Below are positions 26,836 through 36,431 of a stretch of 64,000 nucleotides of DNA, in pieces. The stretch covers positions 44,512 to 108,511 of the forward strand of contig CANQTD010000004.1 of the NCBI GenBank assembly GCA_947626685.1, given 5' to 3'. The DNA is from an uncultured Clostridia bacterium (GTDB lineage: Bacteria > Bacillota > Clostridia > Christensenellales > Borkfalkiaceae). Made by a program: the position numbers and the translations under genes. The notes under the pieces are model-generated. The model did not search any database. It was not told where the DNA came from and saw only the letters and a program-made list of their open reading frames with translations. The first letter of the stretch is position 1. Each line of letters begins with the position of its first letter.

Positions 26836-26849
26836 AAAGAGAAGCGTCA

Positions 26850-26893
26850 AAAAGCGCGTCCGCCTCAAAAGAAGCGGGCGCGTTTTCTCTCTT
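26850..26893 (+). terminator. Terminator of the antiporter-mgtC operon
   Basis: CGCGTCCGC pairs with GCGGGCGCG (one T-G pair), then TTTTCTCTCTTTTTTT. Confidence 0.8.
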
Positions 26894-26938
26894 TTTTTCC
26901 CGTTTTCATGCAAAAAAATGAAAACCGCGTGTATTTTC

Positions 26939-26967
26939 TTGACAAGTATGCGGTTTTTCGGTACAAT
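26939..26967 (+). promoter_or_regulatory. Promoter of the thioredoxin-lipoprotein operon
   Basis: TTGACA (26939-26944), 17-bp spacer, TACAAT (26962-26967). Confidence 0.85.
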
Positions 26968-27023
26968 ATACATACTATAACGTAATATTATAAATTACAG
27001 GACCCTTTATAAGGAGGGCGAAG

Positions 27024-28694
27024 ATGAAAAAATTATTCGGGCGGACGGCGTTTTTCGCACTCATCGCGGGCATGCTCGTCTGCGGCGCGCTCGGCGTCGC
27101 GGCATGCGGCTCCGGCCATGTCCACGTCTACGGCGCGTGGTCGGTCGAAAAGGAGGCGACCTGCGAGGAGGCGGGCGTCCGCTCCCGCACCTGCACCGAT
27201 CCCCGTTGCCCCGTAGAAAAGGAGCGCACCCAGACGGAGGAGATCGCCCCCCTCGGCCACGAGTGGGGGATCTGGAAGATCGTCACTCCCGCCACCTGCA
27301 CGGAGGGCGGCACGCGCATCCGCACCTGCAACGTCTGCCAAAAGCCCGAAGAGGAGGCCACCTCTCCGCTCGGGCACGATTGGGACGCGGGCGATCCCAT
27401 CGAAAAGGCGACCTGCACCCAAAAGGGGCTCTCCCTCTTCACCTGCAACGTGTGCGGCGAAGCCGAAGAGCGGGAGACGGATATGCTTCCGCACACATGG
27501 TCGGCGGAGCGCACCTTAGAGCCCACTTGCGAGAAGGCGGGCGAGGAGACGCGCACCTGCACCGTCTGCCATACCGTCGAAAAGTCCGCCGTCGCCGCGC
27601 TCGGGCATGTCTGGGTCGCGGGAAGCGTGCTTTCCGACCCCACCTGCACGGAAGCGGGCGAGCGGGAACAGACGTGCTCCCGCTGCGGCAATACGCGCAC
27701 GGCCGAGATCCCCGCGCTCGGGCATTCCCCCGAGGGGGACTACACCATCGACGTCGAGCCAACGTTCGAACATGCGGGGAGCAAGTCGTACCACTGCACG
27801 CGCTGCGGGGAGAAGATCGGCTCGGTCGAGATCCCCGCGCTCGACGAGAACACGCCCATCGAATACGAGTTCCGCGTGCTCCGCAACAACGGCGAGAAGA
27901 TCGGCGCTTCCCTCTCCATCGAGGTCTTTGACGGAGCGGAGAAGGTCGCGGCAAGTTCGCGTTCCACCCTTTCGGGCGGCGTCTTTCGGGTACAGCTTCT
28001 GCCCAAGACGTATACGGTCAAGGTCTCCGGCGTTCCGGAGGGATATACCGCCGCGGAGAGCTATACCGTGCGGCCCGAGAGGCCCGTCTGCGAGCTGTAT
28101 CTCACCGCTTCGCCCCGCACGGGCACGCCGGGCTCCTCCCTCCTCTACCGGACGGGGGATGTGATGTACGACTTTTCCGCCGTGACCGTCAACGGCGAAA
28201 CGGTCACCCTCTCCTCCCTGCTTGCCGAAAAGAAGATGGTGCTCATCAATTTCTTCTATGTGGGGTGCCCCAACTGCGAGGTCGAATTCCCCGGCTTGGA
28301 GGCGGCGTACCGAAAGTATGAGAAGGACGTCGCGGTCATCGCCATCGATCCCCGTTCCGCAAACGGCGACAGCGAACAGACGGTGCGCTCGTATGCGGGC
28401 TCCCGCGGGTTCACCTTCCACACGGTATGGGACGACGGGGTGCTCGACCTGCACAAAAAATTCGGCGTCACGGGGTATCCTTTCAGCGTCATCGTGGACG
28501 GGGAAGGAGTGATCGCGTGGACGAAGCTCGGCGGCATGGGCGAAAACGCCGAAGAGGCGTTCGGAGATCTCTTTGAAAAATACACGGCGGACGGCTATTG
28601 GAAGAATCAAGCAAAGTCCGCGCCTACCCCTGCGCGCTACGAGGCGGTCTTGCCCGAAAAGCGCACGGGATCGAACGTTGGAGGACAGTCATGA
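27024..28694 (+). CDS. Lipoprotein with six CxxC repeats fused to a thioredoxin-like domain
   Basis: 556 residues. Lipobox GVAAC, Cys28. Residues about 32-275 are six 40-45 residue repeats, each with a TCxxxG turn, a closing CxxC knuckle and an LGHxW link (for example ATCTEGGTRIRTCNVCQK). A small Cna-B/Ig-like domain follows (about 285-365), then a TlpA/ResA-type thioredoxin domain (about 370-525) with active-site Cys415-Pro-Asn-Cys418 and a cis-Pro (GYPFSV). It is probably a surface redox protein acting on secreted partners. The stop overlaps the next start (ATGA), so the giant lipoprotein at 28691 is its likely partner. The closest relative here is 43854. RBS AAGGAGG. Confidence 0.85.
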   Translation: MKKLFGRTAFFALIAGMLVCGALGVAACGSGHVHVYGAWSVEKEATCEEAGVRSRTCTDPRCPVEKERTQTEEIAPLGHEWGIWKIVTPATCTEGGTRIRTCNVCQKPEEEATSPLGHDWDAGDPIEKATCTQKGLSLFTCNVCGEAEERETDMLPHTWSAERTLEPTCEKAGEETRTCTVCHTVEKSAVAALGHVWVAGSVLSDPTCTEAGEREQTCSRCGNTRTAEIPALGHSPEGDYTIDVEPTFEHAGSKSYHCTRCGEKIGSVEIPALDENTPIEYEFRVLRNNGEKIGASLSIEVFDGAEKVAASSRSTLSGGVFRVQLLPKTYTVKVSGVPEGYTAAESYTVRPERPVCELYLTASPRTGTPGSSLLYRTGDVMYDFSAVTVNGETVTLSSLLAEKKMVLINFFYVGCPNCEVEFPGLEAAYRKYEKDVAVIAIDPRSANGDSEQTVRSYAGSRGFTFHTVWDDGVLDLHKKFGVTGYPFSVIVDGEGVIAWTKLGGMGENAEEAFGDLFEKYTADGYWKNQAKSAPTPARYEAVLPEKRTGSNVGGQS

Positions 28695-31600
28695 AACGTA
28701 TCCGTAAATTTTTCTTTCTATTCCTTGCTTCGGCAATGCTCCTTGCCGTCGGCGCGGCGCTTGCGGCGTGCAACAACGGGAACGGCAAAGTCACCCTCAG
28801 ATTCGACGTGCAGGGCGGCGACCCCATTCCCTCCATCGTGGCCGAAAAGGGGAGCGAGGTCACCCTTCCCGAGGCGACGCGGGAGGGATATGCCTTCACG
28901 GGCTGGTATCTTTCGGACGGCAGCGAGGGAACGCTCAGGGGGACGGTGACCGCGCCCCAAACCGACGCGACCTATCATGCCATGTGGGAGACGGGGTATC
29001 TCGTCACGTTCGACTTGGACGGCGGCGTCCTTCAGACGGAGCGGGCCCTCTACCTCGCGGAGGGGGCGGACGTCTATGAGGCGGTCTCCCCGTTCGTGCC
29101 GAGAAAGAGCGGGCTCACCTTCGGCGCGTGGTTCTATGAGGGGAACGAGCTCGCCCGCGGATTCAAAATGCCCGCGGCGGGGATCACCCTCACGGCGCGC
29201 TATAAGGCGGATTATACCGTCGAAGTCTATCTTCAAAACGTCAGCGGGAACGCCTATCCGTTGAACGAGCAGTACACGTCGTACGGGGCAGGGTATGCGG
29301 GTTCCGCCTTCCGCCCCGACGCGCCCGCGATCACGCACTTTACGCTCGCGGATCATGCGGACAGCGTGACGGAGCTCGTTCTCTCCGAGCAAGCGGAAAA
29401 AAACGTATTCCGCTTCTACTACACGCGCGACCGCTATCCCATCGTGTACCATGCGAACGCCCCCGCGGGTCTCTCCGCAACGGGCGGCACGGCGGAGCAG
29501 ACGGGCGCATATCAGGCCTCCGTCGTGACGGCGGAGAACGGGTTCAAGCTCGCGGGATACCGCTTTGCGGGCTGGGCGTCCGTTCCCGACGGGGACGTCG
29601 TGTACCGCGCGGGAGAGCGCGTGCGCGTGGAGGGCTACACCTCTCTCTATGCCGTCTGGGACCGCGGCTACACCGACCGCTTCCGCTCCGACGACATCGT
29701 GTTCTTCCCCCGTTTGGAGGAGGGAAAGGCGTATCTGCTGCGCGGCGGGTATGAGTTCGAGGGCACGCGCGAAGGGGACGTTTTCACCTTCAAGAAGGAA
29801 AACGGGGATACCATGCTCGAGGGCAGGGTGTCGGGAACGATGTTTTCCTACACGCACAGGGAGCTTTCGGGCAAGTATGTTCTGGCGTCGCACGACCGCG
29901 ATCCCGCGTTCGACGAGGCGGAGCGTTACGACGACGGCGTGACCCTCGAGATCGGGGACAATCTCGTTGCGACCCTCACGGAGAACGGCGTTGCGTGCAG
30001 CGGCGCGCTCTCCTTCGACCGCAGCCGCGGCGACTACCGCTTCCTCTCGGACGACGGGAAGAGAGATCTCCATGTGCTCTTCGGCGACGGCACGGAGGCG
30101 GGGCACGAAAAGATCTTCTATATCGCGGGCGAAGAGGCGGGGTACTATCTCGGGCTCCTCGGCCTCGAGCTCCCTTACACGACGGGCGAGATCCTCCATC
30201 TCGACGGCTACGGCGGCGCGGTCTGCTATATGAATTTCAGCGGGACCGCCCTCGGCTTCGACGGCGAATACTATCTCGGGAGCGTCCGCGAGGTCGCGGG
30301 CGTGCAGATGCGAAAGATCTGCGTCACGATCTACGACGAACTCGGTCTCCTCGGCAGTGAGCCCGCGGTCTATGTGAACAATCTCGCCACCGTTCCCCTC
30401 GGCATGGAGGACGGGGAGACGGGGGAGGAATACGACGGGTATATCAAGGCGAACGGTCTCATGGGCGAATACCGCGGCGAAAACGGCGCAACGCTCGTCC
30501 TCGACGGGCTCGGGCTGTTCGCGGACAGCGCGGTCTACACCGACGCCGACGGCGTGCACGCGTGCAGATACGACTATGTGAGCGACAACAAGACGGGCGT
30601 CACCGTCACCCTCGCCGCGGAGGACGGCGGGATGTCGTTCAAGCTCGACGGCAACACGTTCGCCCCGATCGACCTCTCCGCGCAGGAGAGCTATACCGAA
30701 TATTACCGCATCACCGATTCCTTCGATTCTCCCGTCCTCGTGCTCTACGGGGAGGAGGGCGAAGCGGAGAGGCGCGCGGAACTGCTCATCTCCAACGACG
30801 GCGATACCTTCTTCACGGGAGGTAGGGGCGTCGTCACGGAGGAGATGTATCGCGGCGTGCGCGTCTGCACCTTCACCCTCACCGCCGCCGAAGCGGGGTA
30901 TGAAAACGTGATGCCGAAGAGCATGCGCTTCTATTTCAGCTCGGTCATGAGCTCGGAGGATATGCGCCCGCGCGACGTGTATTGCGTGCTCGAAGAGGAC
31001 GGCGAGAGCTGGTACGAAGCGTACGAGGTCGAGGGCGGCGGCGTCCTCTGGGCGAACTCCCGCATCACCCTCTTGGGGAGCGGGTCTCTCCTCTTCACGC
31101 AGAGCGGCGCGATCGAGGGCAGCTTCTCGGTCGGGCACAGCGAGCGGTTCGGCTACGACTATATCGCCTTCGTCTACGGCGATGAAAACGGCGACAGGGC
31201 GGAGCTCCGTTACACCGTCAGCGAGCTCGAGGACGGTACCATGTCCGCGATCCCCCTCACGGGAAGCGATCTCGAACTGCAAACATACTACTTTGACGAG
31301 GCGGAGAACGTCGCGCAGTACGTCACCGATCTCGTGCTCGACAGGGCGATGGAAAACGGCGAGATCGTCCGCTCGGGCAACGCCGCCTTCAACGACGGAC
31401 ACGGTGAAGGGGCATGGCAGACCGCTTCCTTCGAATATGTCGGCACCACGGTGTTCGGCGAGGACGTCTATTCCCTCAGAGTGGGCCCCTCCGAGCGGTT
31501 CCGCTTCCTCATCACCCTGTTCGAGGGCGGCTCCGGCGGGACGGCGTATATCTACTTTATCTATGAAGAGAGCGTCGAGGGGACCTATCTCTCCCCCGAC

Positions 31601-33829
31601 GGCGGCTCGCTCACCCTCGACGGGTTCTATTGGGCGCTCTACACCGACGGGAAGGGAGGCCGCTACGAGGGCGGCTACGACTACGATCCCGCGACGGGCG
31701 AAGTGTATTTCACGCCCGAAAACGGCGAGGCCTTCTATCTCTCCCTGCAGGGGGATACCTTCTACGCGCTCGACGGGGCGTACGGGAGCTGGACCCTCGT
31801 GGACTACAACTTCGCACTCATCAACAATGCGACGGTGACGTTCGACGGACGGGGCAACGTCACCGTGACCGTGCCGGGCGGAATGACGTACACGGGCACC
31901 TACACCCTCCTCGACGCGGAGACCAACGAGTATGCCGCGAACGTCAATTTCGGACCCCAGTCGGGCTCTTTCCCGGGAGGGACTGCGCCGGGCGGCTGGC
32001 ACGTCCAGCTTTATTCCACCTTCTCCGACAACCTCTGCATCCTCTTCAACGAGCCCACGGCGGGGACGTTCATCAACGATGATTGGGACGTTCTCTGGCT
32101 GGACGGGTACGGCGGCGCGACTTTGAGCACCGCGGACGGCACCGTCAGCGCGACGGGCGAATATGTTTTGGCGGACGAGGAGCGCGGCTTCATGATCTTC
32201 ATCGCATACGATGAGGACGAGACGCAGACGCATATCCTCTTCAACGCGGAGGCGCACACCTTCGAGATCGTCGATTATTCGCAGATCTGCGGGCTGTATC
32301 TCTCCGACGCGTTCGACTATCTCGCCCTCATGGAGGACGGGGCCGTCTACGTCGGCACGATGCGGCAGGGGGTCTACTTCTACGACGAGACCACCGTCTA
32401 CGCCTATCTTTGGAGCTACGATACGAACACGTTCAGCTGGTACGAATTCGACCGCCCGACGGGGGACGTCTATGATCTCTCCTTCGACTTCGACGGCGAC
32501 GGCTCAAAGGAGACGGTCACCTACCGGCGCGTTTCTTCGGACACGTTCACCGCGGACGGGAAGATCGAATTTTCAGACGTGGAGGGCGAAATCGTCCGTA
32601 CCATGTCCGCAACGCTCACCCTCAAACTGAGAAACGGCTCGCTCTACAATCTTGCCGCGGTGTTCACCGTCACCGATAAAGAGCACGGCGGCACATACGA
32701 CAAATTCAGCTTCAATCCGTACACGGGCGGCGTCCCCAACCCGCGCGTCTCCTATAACGGGGTGGACTATCCCATCGCCTTCTCCTATGAGAACGGCTTT
32801 ACCTTCACCGTCTCCGCGGGCTACCTCAGAACGGTGATGAACGACTACTACGACATGTACCGCAACGACGACGGCTCCGATCCCGAGACGGGGGACGGCA
32901 CCGTTGCGCGGCGGGGCGGCAGGATCGTCAAGGAGAGCGTCGGCTTCGGACCCATTTCTCTCGAAGCGGCGGTGTACAGCGGCGAATTTTTCTATCTCAA
33001 CGACGCGCATCCCATAGTGGCGGCGGAGCCCATCACGTTCAGCGGCGTCCCCGAGAAGGAGCTCCGCGTGATCGGCTCCCGCGCCCTTCTCAACGAGCTG
33101 TACGAGATCGTCTTTGAGGCGAACGGAAGGAAGTATGCGATCGACTTCTACGAGACGGAGTACGAAAATACGGAGGGCAACTCCATTCCGTGCTATGTCT
33201 TGCAGGGCTTCTACGAGTACGAGGAGCATACCGCAGACGGCTACACGGTGGGCGTGAAATATCTCGTGCGCGCGACGATGCAGAATACCCCCGGCTACGA
33301 TCACGACGAATACGGCGACGGCAAGCTCGCGGGCAAGGCGGTCGCGGTGACCCTCATCCCCGACGGCAAAGCTCCCGTCGTCGCCTACGACGCAGGCATT
33401 TCGATCGGCGGCGACGTGTGGTTCGGCGAACTGCTCGGCTACGACAGCGCGGGCAACGTGGACGTGGGCGACGCCTATCTCGTTCACATCGTTTACGGCG
33501 AAAACGGCAGGGCGGAACGCGTGGACGTGGGCGTCTATCAACTGCGCCAAAAGCGCGCGATGGGGTATCTCATCAACTTCTATGTGGACGAAGAGGGCGA
33601 CGTCGTCACGGTGATCGCCGTGGCGTATACCGACGAGACGACGGGTATCCTCGCGTGGCTGGAAAACCCCAACGGCCTCCAAAACGAGGGCAATGTGTGG
33701 ACGTTCCGCGCCGCACCCGGCGCAAACAGCACCGAGCGCACCTACACGGTCACATTCACCAAAGTGACGACGGAAGGGGAGGACGGCGCGCCCGTCTACG
33801 ACTACATCGTCACCGTGACCACGGAGTAA
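28691..33829 (+). CDS. Giant InlB-repeat lipoprotein (1712 residues)
   Basis: Lipobox LAAC, Cys27. Two to three InlB B-repeats (Listeria-Bacteroides type: LRFDVQGGDPI, FTGWYLSDG; VTFDLDGG, FGAWFYEG; AGYRFAGWAS) occupy about 33-345. The rest is a long series of 80-160 residue beta modules with a recurring LxLDGYGGAxxxDxxGxxxxGxY pattern (for example near 500, 620, 970, 1130), rich in Tyr, Asp and Gly. No catalytic motif, membrane anchor or Cys pair is obvious beyond the lipid anchor. It is probably an adhesin or a ligand-binding surface protein. Translation is coupled to the thioredoxin-fused gene upstream. Paralog at 50652. Confidence 0.83.
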   Translation: MKRIRKFFFLFLASAMLLAVGAALAACNNGNGKVTLRFDVQGGDPIPSIVAEKGSEVTLPEATREGYAFTGWYLSDGSEGTLRGTVTAPQTDATYHAMWETGYLVTFDLDGGVLQTERALYLAEGADVYEAVSPFVPRKSGLTFGAWFYEGNELARGFKMPAAGITLTARYKADYTVEVYLQNVSGNAYPLNEQYTSYGAGYAGSAFRPDAPAITHFTLADHADSVTELVLSEQAEKNVFRFYYTRDRYPIVYHANAPAGLSATGGTAEQTGAYQASVVTAENGFKLAGYRFAGWASVPDGDVVYRAGERVRVEGYTSLYAVWDRGYTDRFRSDDIVFFPRLEEGKAYLLRGGYEFEGTREGDVFTFKKENGDTMLEGRVSGTMFSYTHRELSGKYVLASHDRDPAFDEAERYDDGVTLEIGDNLVATLTENGVACSGALSFDRSRGDYRFLSDDGKRDLHVLFGDGTEAGHEKIFYIAGEEAGYYLGLLGLELPYTTGEILHLDGYGGAVCYMNFSGTALGFDGEYYLGSVREVAGVQMRKICVTIYDELGLLGSEPAVYVNNLATVPLGMEDGETGEEYDGYIKANGLMGEYRGENGATLVLDGLGLFADSAVYTDADGVHACRYDYVSDNKTGVTVTLAAEDGGMSFKLDGNTFAPIDLSAQESYTEYYRITDSFDSPVLVLYGEEGEAERRAELLISNDGDTFFTGGRGVVTEEMYRGVRVCTFTLTAAEAGYENVMPKSMRFYFSSVMSSEDMRPRDVYCVLEEDGESWYEAYEVEGGGVLWANSRITLLGSGSLLFTQSGAIEGSFSVGHSERFGYDYIAFVYGDENGDRAELRYTVSELEDGTMSAIPLTGSDLELQTYYFDEAENVAQYVTDLVLDRAMENGEIVRSGNAAFNDGHGEGAWQTASFEYVGTTVFGEDVYSLRVGPSERFRFLITLFEGGSGGTAYIYFIYEESVEGTYLSPDGGSLTLDGFYWALYTDGKGGRYEGGYDYDPATGEVYFTPENGEAFYLSLQGDTFYALDGAYGSWTLVDYNFALINNATVTFDGRGNVTVTVPGGMTYTGTYTLLDAETNEYAANVNFGPQSGSFPGGTAPGGWHVQLYSTFSDNLCILFNEPTAGTFINDDWDVLWLDGYGGATLSTADGTVSATGEYVLADEERGFMIFIAYDEDETQTHILFNAEAHTFEIVDYSQICGLYLSDAFDYLALMEDGAVYVGTMRQGVYFYDETTVYAYLWSYDTNTFSWYEFDRPTGDVYDLSFDFDGDGSKETVTYRRVSSDTFTADGKIEFSDVEGEIVRTMSATLTLKLRNGSLYNLAAVFTVTDKEHGGTYDKFSFNPYTGGVPNPRVSYNGVDYPIAFSYENGFTFTVSAGYLRTVMNDYYDMYRNDDGSDPETGDGTVARRGGRIVKESVGFGPISLEAAVYSGEFFYLNDAHPIVAAEPITFSGVPEKELRVIGSRALLNELYEIVFEANGRKYAIDFYETEYENTEGNSIPCYVLQGFYEYEEHTADGYTVGVKYLVRATMQNTPGYDHDEYGDGKLAGKAVAVTLIPDGKAPVVAYDAGISIGGDVWFGELLGYDSAGNVDVGDAYLVHIVYGENGRAERVDVGVYQLRQKRAMGYLINFYVDEEGDVVTVIAVAYTDETTGILAWLENPNGLQNEGNVWTFRAAPGANSTERTYTVTFTKVTTEGEDGAPVYDYIVTVTTE

Positions 33830-33840
33830 GCCTCCGCATG

Positions 33841-33866
33841 AAAGGGGGCAATATGCCCCCTTTTTG
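33841..33866 (+). terminator. Terminator of the giant lipoprotein operon
   Basis: GGGGGCA/TGCCCCC, 3-nt loop, five T residues. Confidence 0.9.
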
Positions 33867-33880
33867 TACGTAAAGAGTAA

Positions 33881-33930
33881 GCTCCTCCCTCGCGGGAGGG
33901 AGGAGCGGGATCTCCCCGCGTGCGGGGAGG
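33881..33930. repeat. Two GC-rich hairpins between convergent genes
   Basis: GCTCCTCCCT/AGGGAGGAGC (33881-33906) and TCCCCGC/GCGGGGA (33913-33928), without T runs. They resemble short pieces of the interspersed repeats. Confidence 0.5.
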
Positions 33931-33936
33931 CGGCGG

Positions 33937-34470
33937 TCATTTCGACTCGAGTGAAGTCAGGTATTTCGCGAGCGTTTTGGCGGTTACGAGAAGCTCCTCT
34001 TCGGACATGGGTGCCTCCAAATAGGCGTTGAGGTGCTCCCGTATGAACGCAGCCTTTTCCTCCTCGCTCTTTCCCTTCGTGCCAGAAAGGAGCGCGTTTG
34101 CCGCCTCCTCCCGCTTCGCCTCGGGGACAAAATCGAGCAGCGGAAGCAGGGGATTCGCGGTGAATTTCCCCCGGAGAAATTGCTCGTACACGATGTAGTA
34201 GAGGGTGGCCGCGCAGCCGCAGCCGAACCCGCTTTCGAGCGTGAGCAACAGATCGTCGGTGATCGGCGTAAGGCTGAACGTGACGAGGATCCTGTAAGCC
34301 GCGTACACCGCGAACCCGAGCGCGAAAGGCAGAAAGACGAATACCTTTTTATTCACGGTCTTCATGACCGTCTTTTTGAGGAGAGACGTTAAGAGCGTCA
34401 CCCCCAATGCGAGCAGGAGCACGTCCGCTCCGTACAGGCGGAACGCGCTCACGAGTTGAACGAACGACAT
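33937..34470 (-). CDS. Hypothetical three-helix membrane protein
   Basis: 177 residues. TM helices lie at about 10-30, 43-63 and 72-95, followed by an acidic helical cytoplasmic tail (about 105-177: KREEAANALLSGTKGKSEEEKAAF). GCGC sits in the third membrane segment. The topology is somewhat holin- or phage-tail-like, but there is no phage context. A perfect AGGAGG at -8 fixes the start. Function unknown. It borders the restriction-modification island. Confidence 0.75.
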   Translation of the reverse strand: MSFVQLVSAFRLYGADVLLLALGVTLLTSLLKKTVMKTVNKKVFVFLPFALGFAVYAAYRILVTFSLTPITDDLLLTLESGFGCGCAATLYYIVYEQFLRGKFTANPLLPLLDFVPEAKREEAANALLSGTKGKSEEEKAAFIREHLNAYLEAPMSEEELLVTAKTLAKYLTSLESK

Positions 34471-34577
34471 GATTGCCTCCTCATTCTACCCGCCGCAATT
34501 CTATTATACCATACGTTTTCGCCCGCCCCGCCTCAGCGGTGACACGGTTTTGGGAGTTTTTTACGGAAACATGTTAT

Positions 34578-34617
34578 TACAAAAGCTTCTGGATGCCTCC
34601 ATCCAGAAGCTTTTGTA
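34578..34617. terminator. Perfect 18-bp hairpin at the island edge
   Basis: Arms TACAAAAGCTTCTGGATG (34578-34595) and its complement (34600-34617) with a 4-nt loop. It lies 95 bases beyond the stop of the restriction gene. It may terminate the island operon, but there is no T run on either strand. Confidence 0.5.
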
Positions 34618-34710
34618 GTGAAATGTAATTATAATTCATTAAAGCAAAAGGTTTTTGTAAAGCAAACGGGTTCATTAAGCCGCGGACAATCTGTCCAATC
34701 GCTTTTTTGT

Positions 34711-36423
34711 TTAATTCAACACCTCTTCATTAACTATATAACCATTCACTTTGTCGGAATAGCTTTTCTCATCAAGTTGTTTCAGATCGTCGACGATTTT
34801 ATCAAAATTGGTGCCTAACGTTTTGACATCTGAACTGTCATGGAAAAGACCTACCGCTCTATCTATACTGATAGGGGCGATCTGTACATTATTTTTAATG
34901 ATGGTAAATTGAAAGTACGAGGCGACATCCGGGTGAACATAAGGGGCTATCATTGCTGCACGATATGTTAGCTCTGTATCTTTCATCTCCGCTTTAACAT
35001 GTCTGGCTACATTGGTAGTTTCACTATTTAAAATTTGGTTTCTGCCACGTAATAACGTTGGTTCCAACATGAATACCCCATCCTCACTATGATAAATGAT
35101 GTCACATTTTCCAGCAGGAGCAAAATGAAGCGGCATGCCATCTTCGTTATAAATAATATTTGAGACCAGACCCTTCGTGCCATATTTGATTCCAAATAAA
35201 AGTGCAAACAGGTATTCCAATCTTAAAGGCTCTGAAATATCCTCGAGTTTCGATTTTTCTTTGACGGTTCCGGATAAAATCAGCAATTCCTTATTGACGA
35301 AGGCTGTGTTGTATTTTTTGATTGCATTATCGAGGGCGTGGCTGTAAAATACTCGATCAAGAATAAACTCTTGTTCATCTAATGTTTGAGATGCATCTGG
35401 TATAATTTTAAGTATTTTTGCCTTCGATTCAATGATTTTGCGTCGTACGATTTCGCTCTTCTGCCAAGGGATGTTAATGCCACCAAGATAATCGTAGTAC
35501 TCCCTTCGGGTGGAGAAAGATTCGAACTTATAATCTTTATATTTTTTGAGAATGCTTTCTGTTTTTCCAATGTTATAAGTCGAAAAATCGTAATACGTAT
35601 AAGCAAATCTGCCGCGCTTCACAATTAATCCGGTCATTTCAAACTTTCTGAACACATCGTCGGGATAGTCACGGAAGAGGCTTTCATCGGCAAGCGGCAG
35701 TATTCCTTTTTGATCCAGATAGTTCAACAAATATGGCTTATTTATATCATATTTGAATTTCTTTCGATATTTAATGATTTCCTGTGCCGCCGAATGATAG
35801 TCACAATCTTTCATGCTAAGGACGAAGACGGCAAATTCATGCCTCAATATGCCTTTCGCTTCAAAGCCGAGTTTTTTCCATTCTCTTTTGACTTCGTTTA
35901 TAACAAACAAAGTATTCAAGAAGGGGCGAGATTGATTGTAAAGCGATGGGCGAATAGGGCTATTCGCGTGCATACCTATCATCGCTTTTGTATAAACGGC
36001 GGTTGCATCGGATTTTCCGTCGACGAGCTGCTTTCCGAGAGTGGTCAATGAGATCCTGTTTTCGCCACGTTTTTGCGGCTCAAACATAAGAAATCCCTGA
36101 TCTTTCATGGCTCGTAATTGTGTCATTACGCGACCGTACAGTCCCGGGGCCTGGGGATTATCTTCGATTGCCCGCGCAGCTTCTTCATCGGTAAGCTTTT
36201 CGCCGTTATCAATTTTATTTTTGACTGTTTGGGGTATATCGGTAAGTTGATATACGCCGTTGATTACCAAATCAAAGAAATAGGAATGCGCAACGGGCTT
36301 GGTGAAGACTTGTCCGTCGTAAGGCTTAAAAATTGTCAAAAATTCCGTATTTCTTTTTGGATTGCGAATAGTTGTATTTATTGAAAAAACTTTATAACCG
36401 TTTCGATCTCCGCTTGTTCCCAT
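34711..36423 (-). CDS. AlwI-family type II restriction endonuclease
   Basis: 570 residues, typical for AlwI relatives, which recognise the asymmetric site GGATC and cut outside it. A PD-(D/E)xK-like core is seen late in the protein: GKCDII (about 455-460), then FMLEPTLLRGRNQ, giving Asp, Glu-x-Thr spacing. The N-terminal half is helical with a winged-helix look (DQGFLMFEPQKRGENRISLTTLG). Strong AGGAGG at -6. Two methylase genes precede it in the same operon, as expected for an asymmetric site. The DNA is visibly AT-rich compared with the chromosome, a sign of transfer. Specificity is inferred, not shown. Confidence 0.82.
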   Translation of the reverse strand: MGTSGDRNGYKVFSINTTIRNPKRNTEFLTIFKPYDGQVFTKPVAHSYFFDLVINGVYQLTDIPQTVKNKIDNGEKLTDEEAARAIEDNPQAPGLYGRVMTQLRAMKDQGFLMFEPQKRGENRISLTTLGKQLVDGKSDATAVYTKAMIGMHANSPIRPSLYNQSRPFLNTLFVINEVKREWKKLGFEAKGILRHEFAVFVLSMKDCDYHSAAQEIIKYRKKFKYDINKPYLLNYLDQKGILPLADESLFRDYPDDVFRKFEMTGLIVKRGRFAYTYYDFSTYNIGKTESILKKYKDYKFESFSTRREYYDYLGGINIPWQKSEIVRRKIIESKAKILKIIPDASQTLDEQEFILDRVFYSHALDNAIKKYNTAFVNKELLILSGTVKEKSKLEDISEPLRLEYLFALLFGIKYGTKGLVSNIIYNEDGMPLHFAPAGKCDIIYHSEDGVFMLEPTLLRGRNQILNSETTNVARHVKAEMKDTELTYRAAMIAPYVHPDVASYFQFTIIKNNVQIAPISIDRAVGLFHDSSDVKTLGTNFDKIVDDLKQLDEKSYSDKVNGYIVNEEVLN

Positions 36424-36431
36424 ACTTCCTC

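Noticed and set aside
28718..32257. Very long minus-strand open frame opposite the giant lipoprotein (also 50850-55247 opposite the other one)
   Set aside because: Composition is Arg/Glu/Val/His-rich without domains, no Shine-Dalgarno, and it mirrors the codon pattern of the plus-strand gene. High G+C at third positions keeps the antisense frame open.
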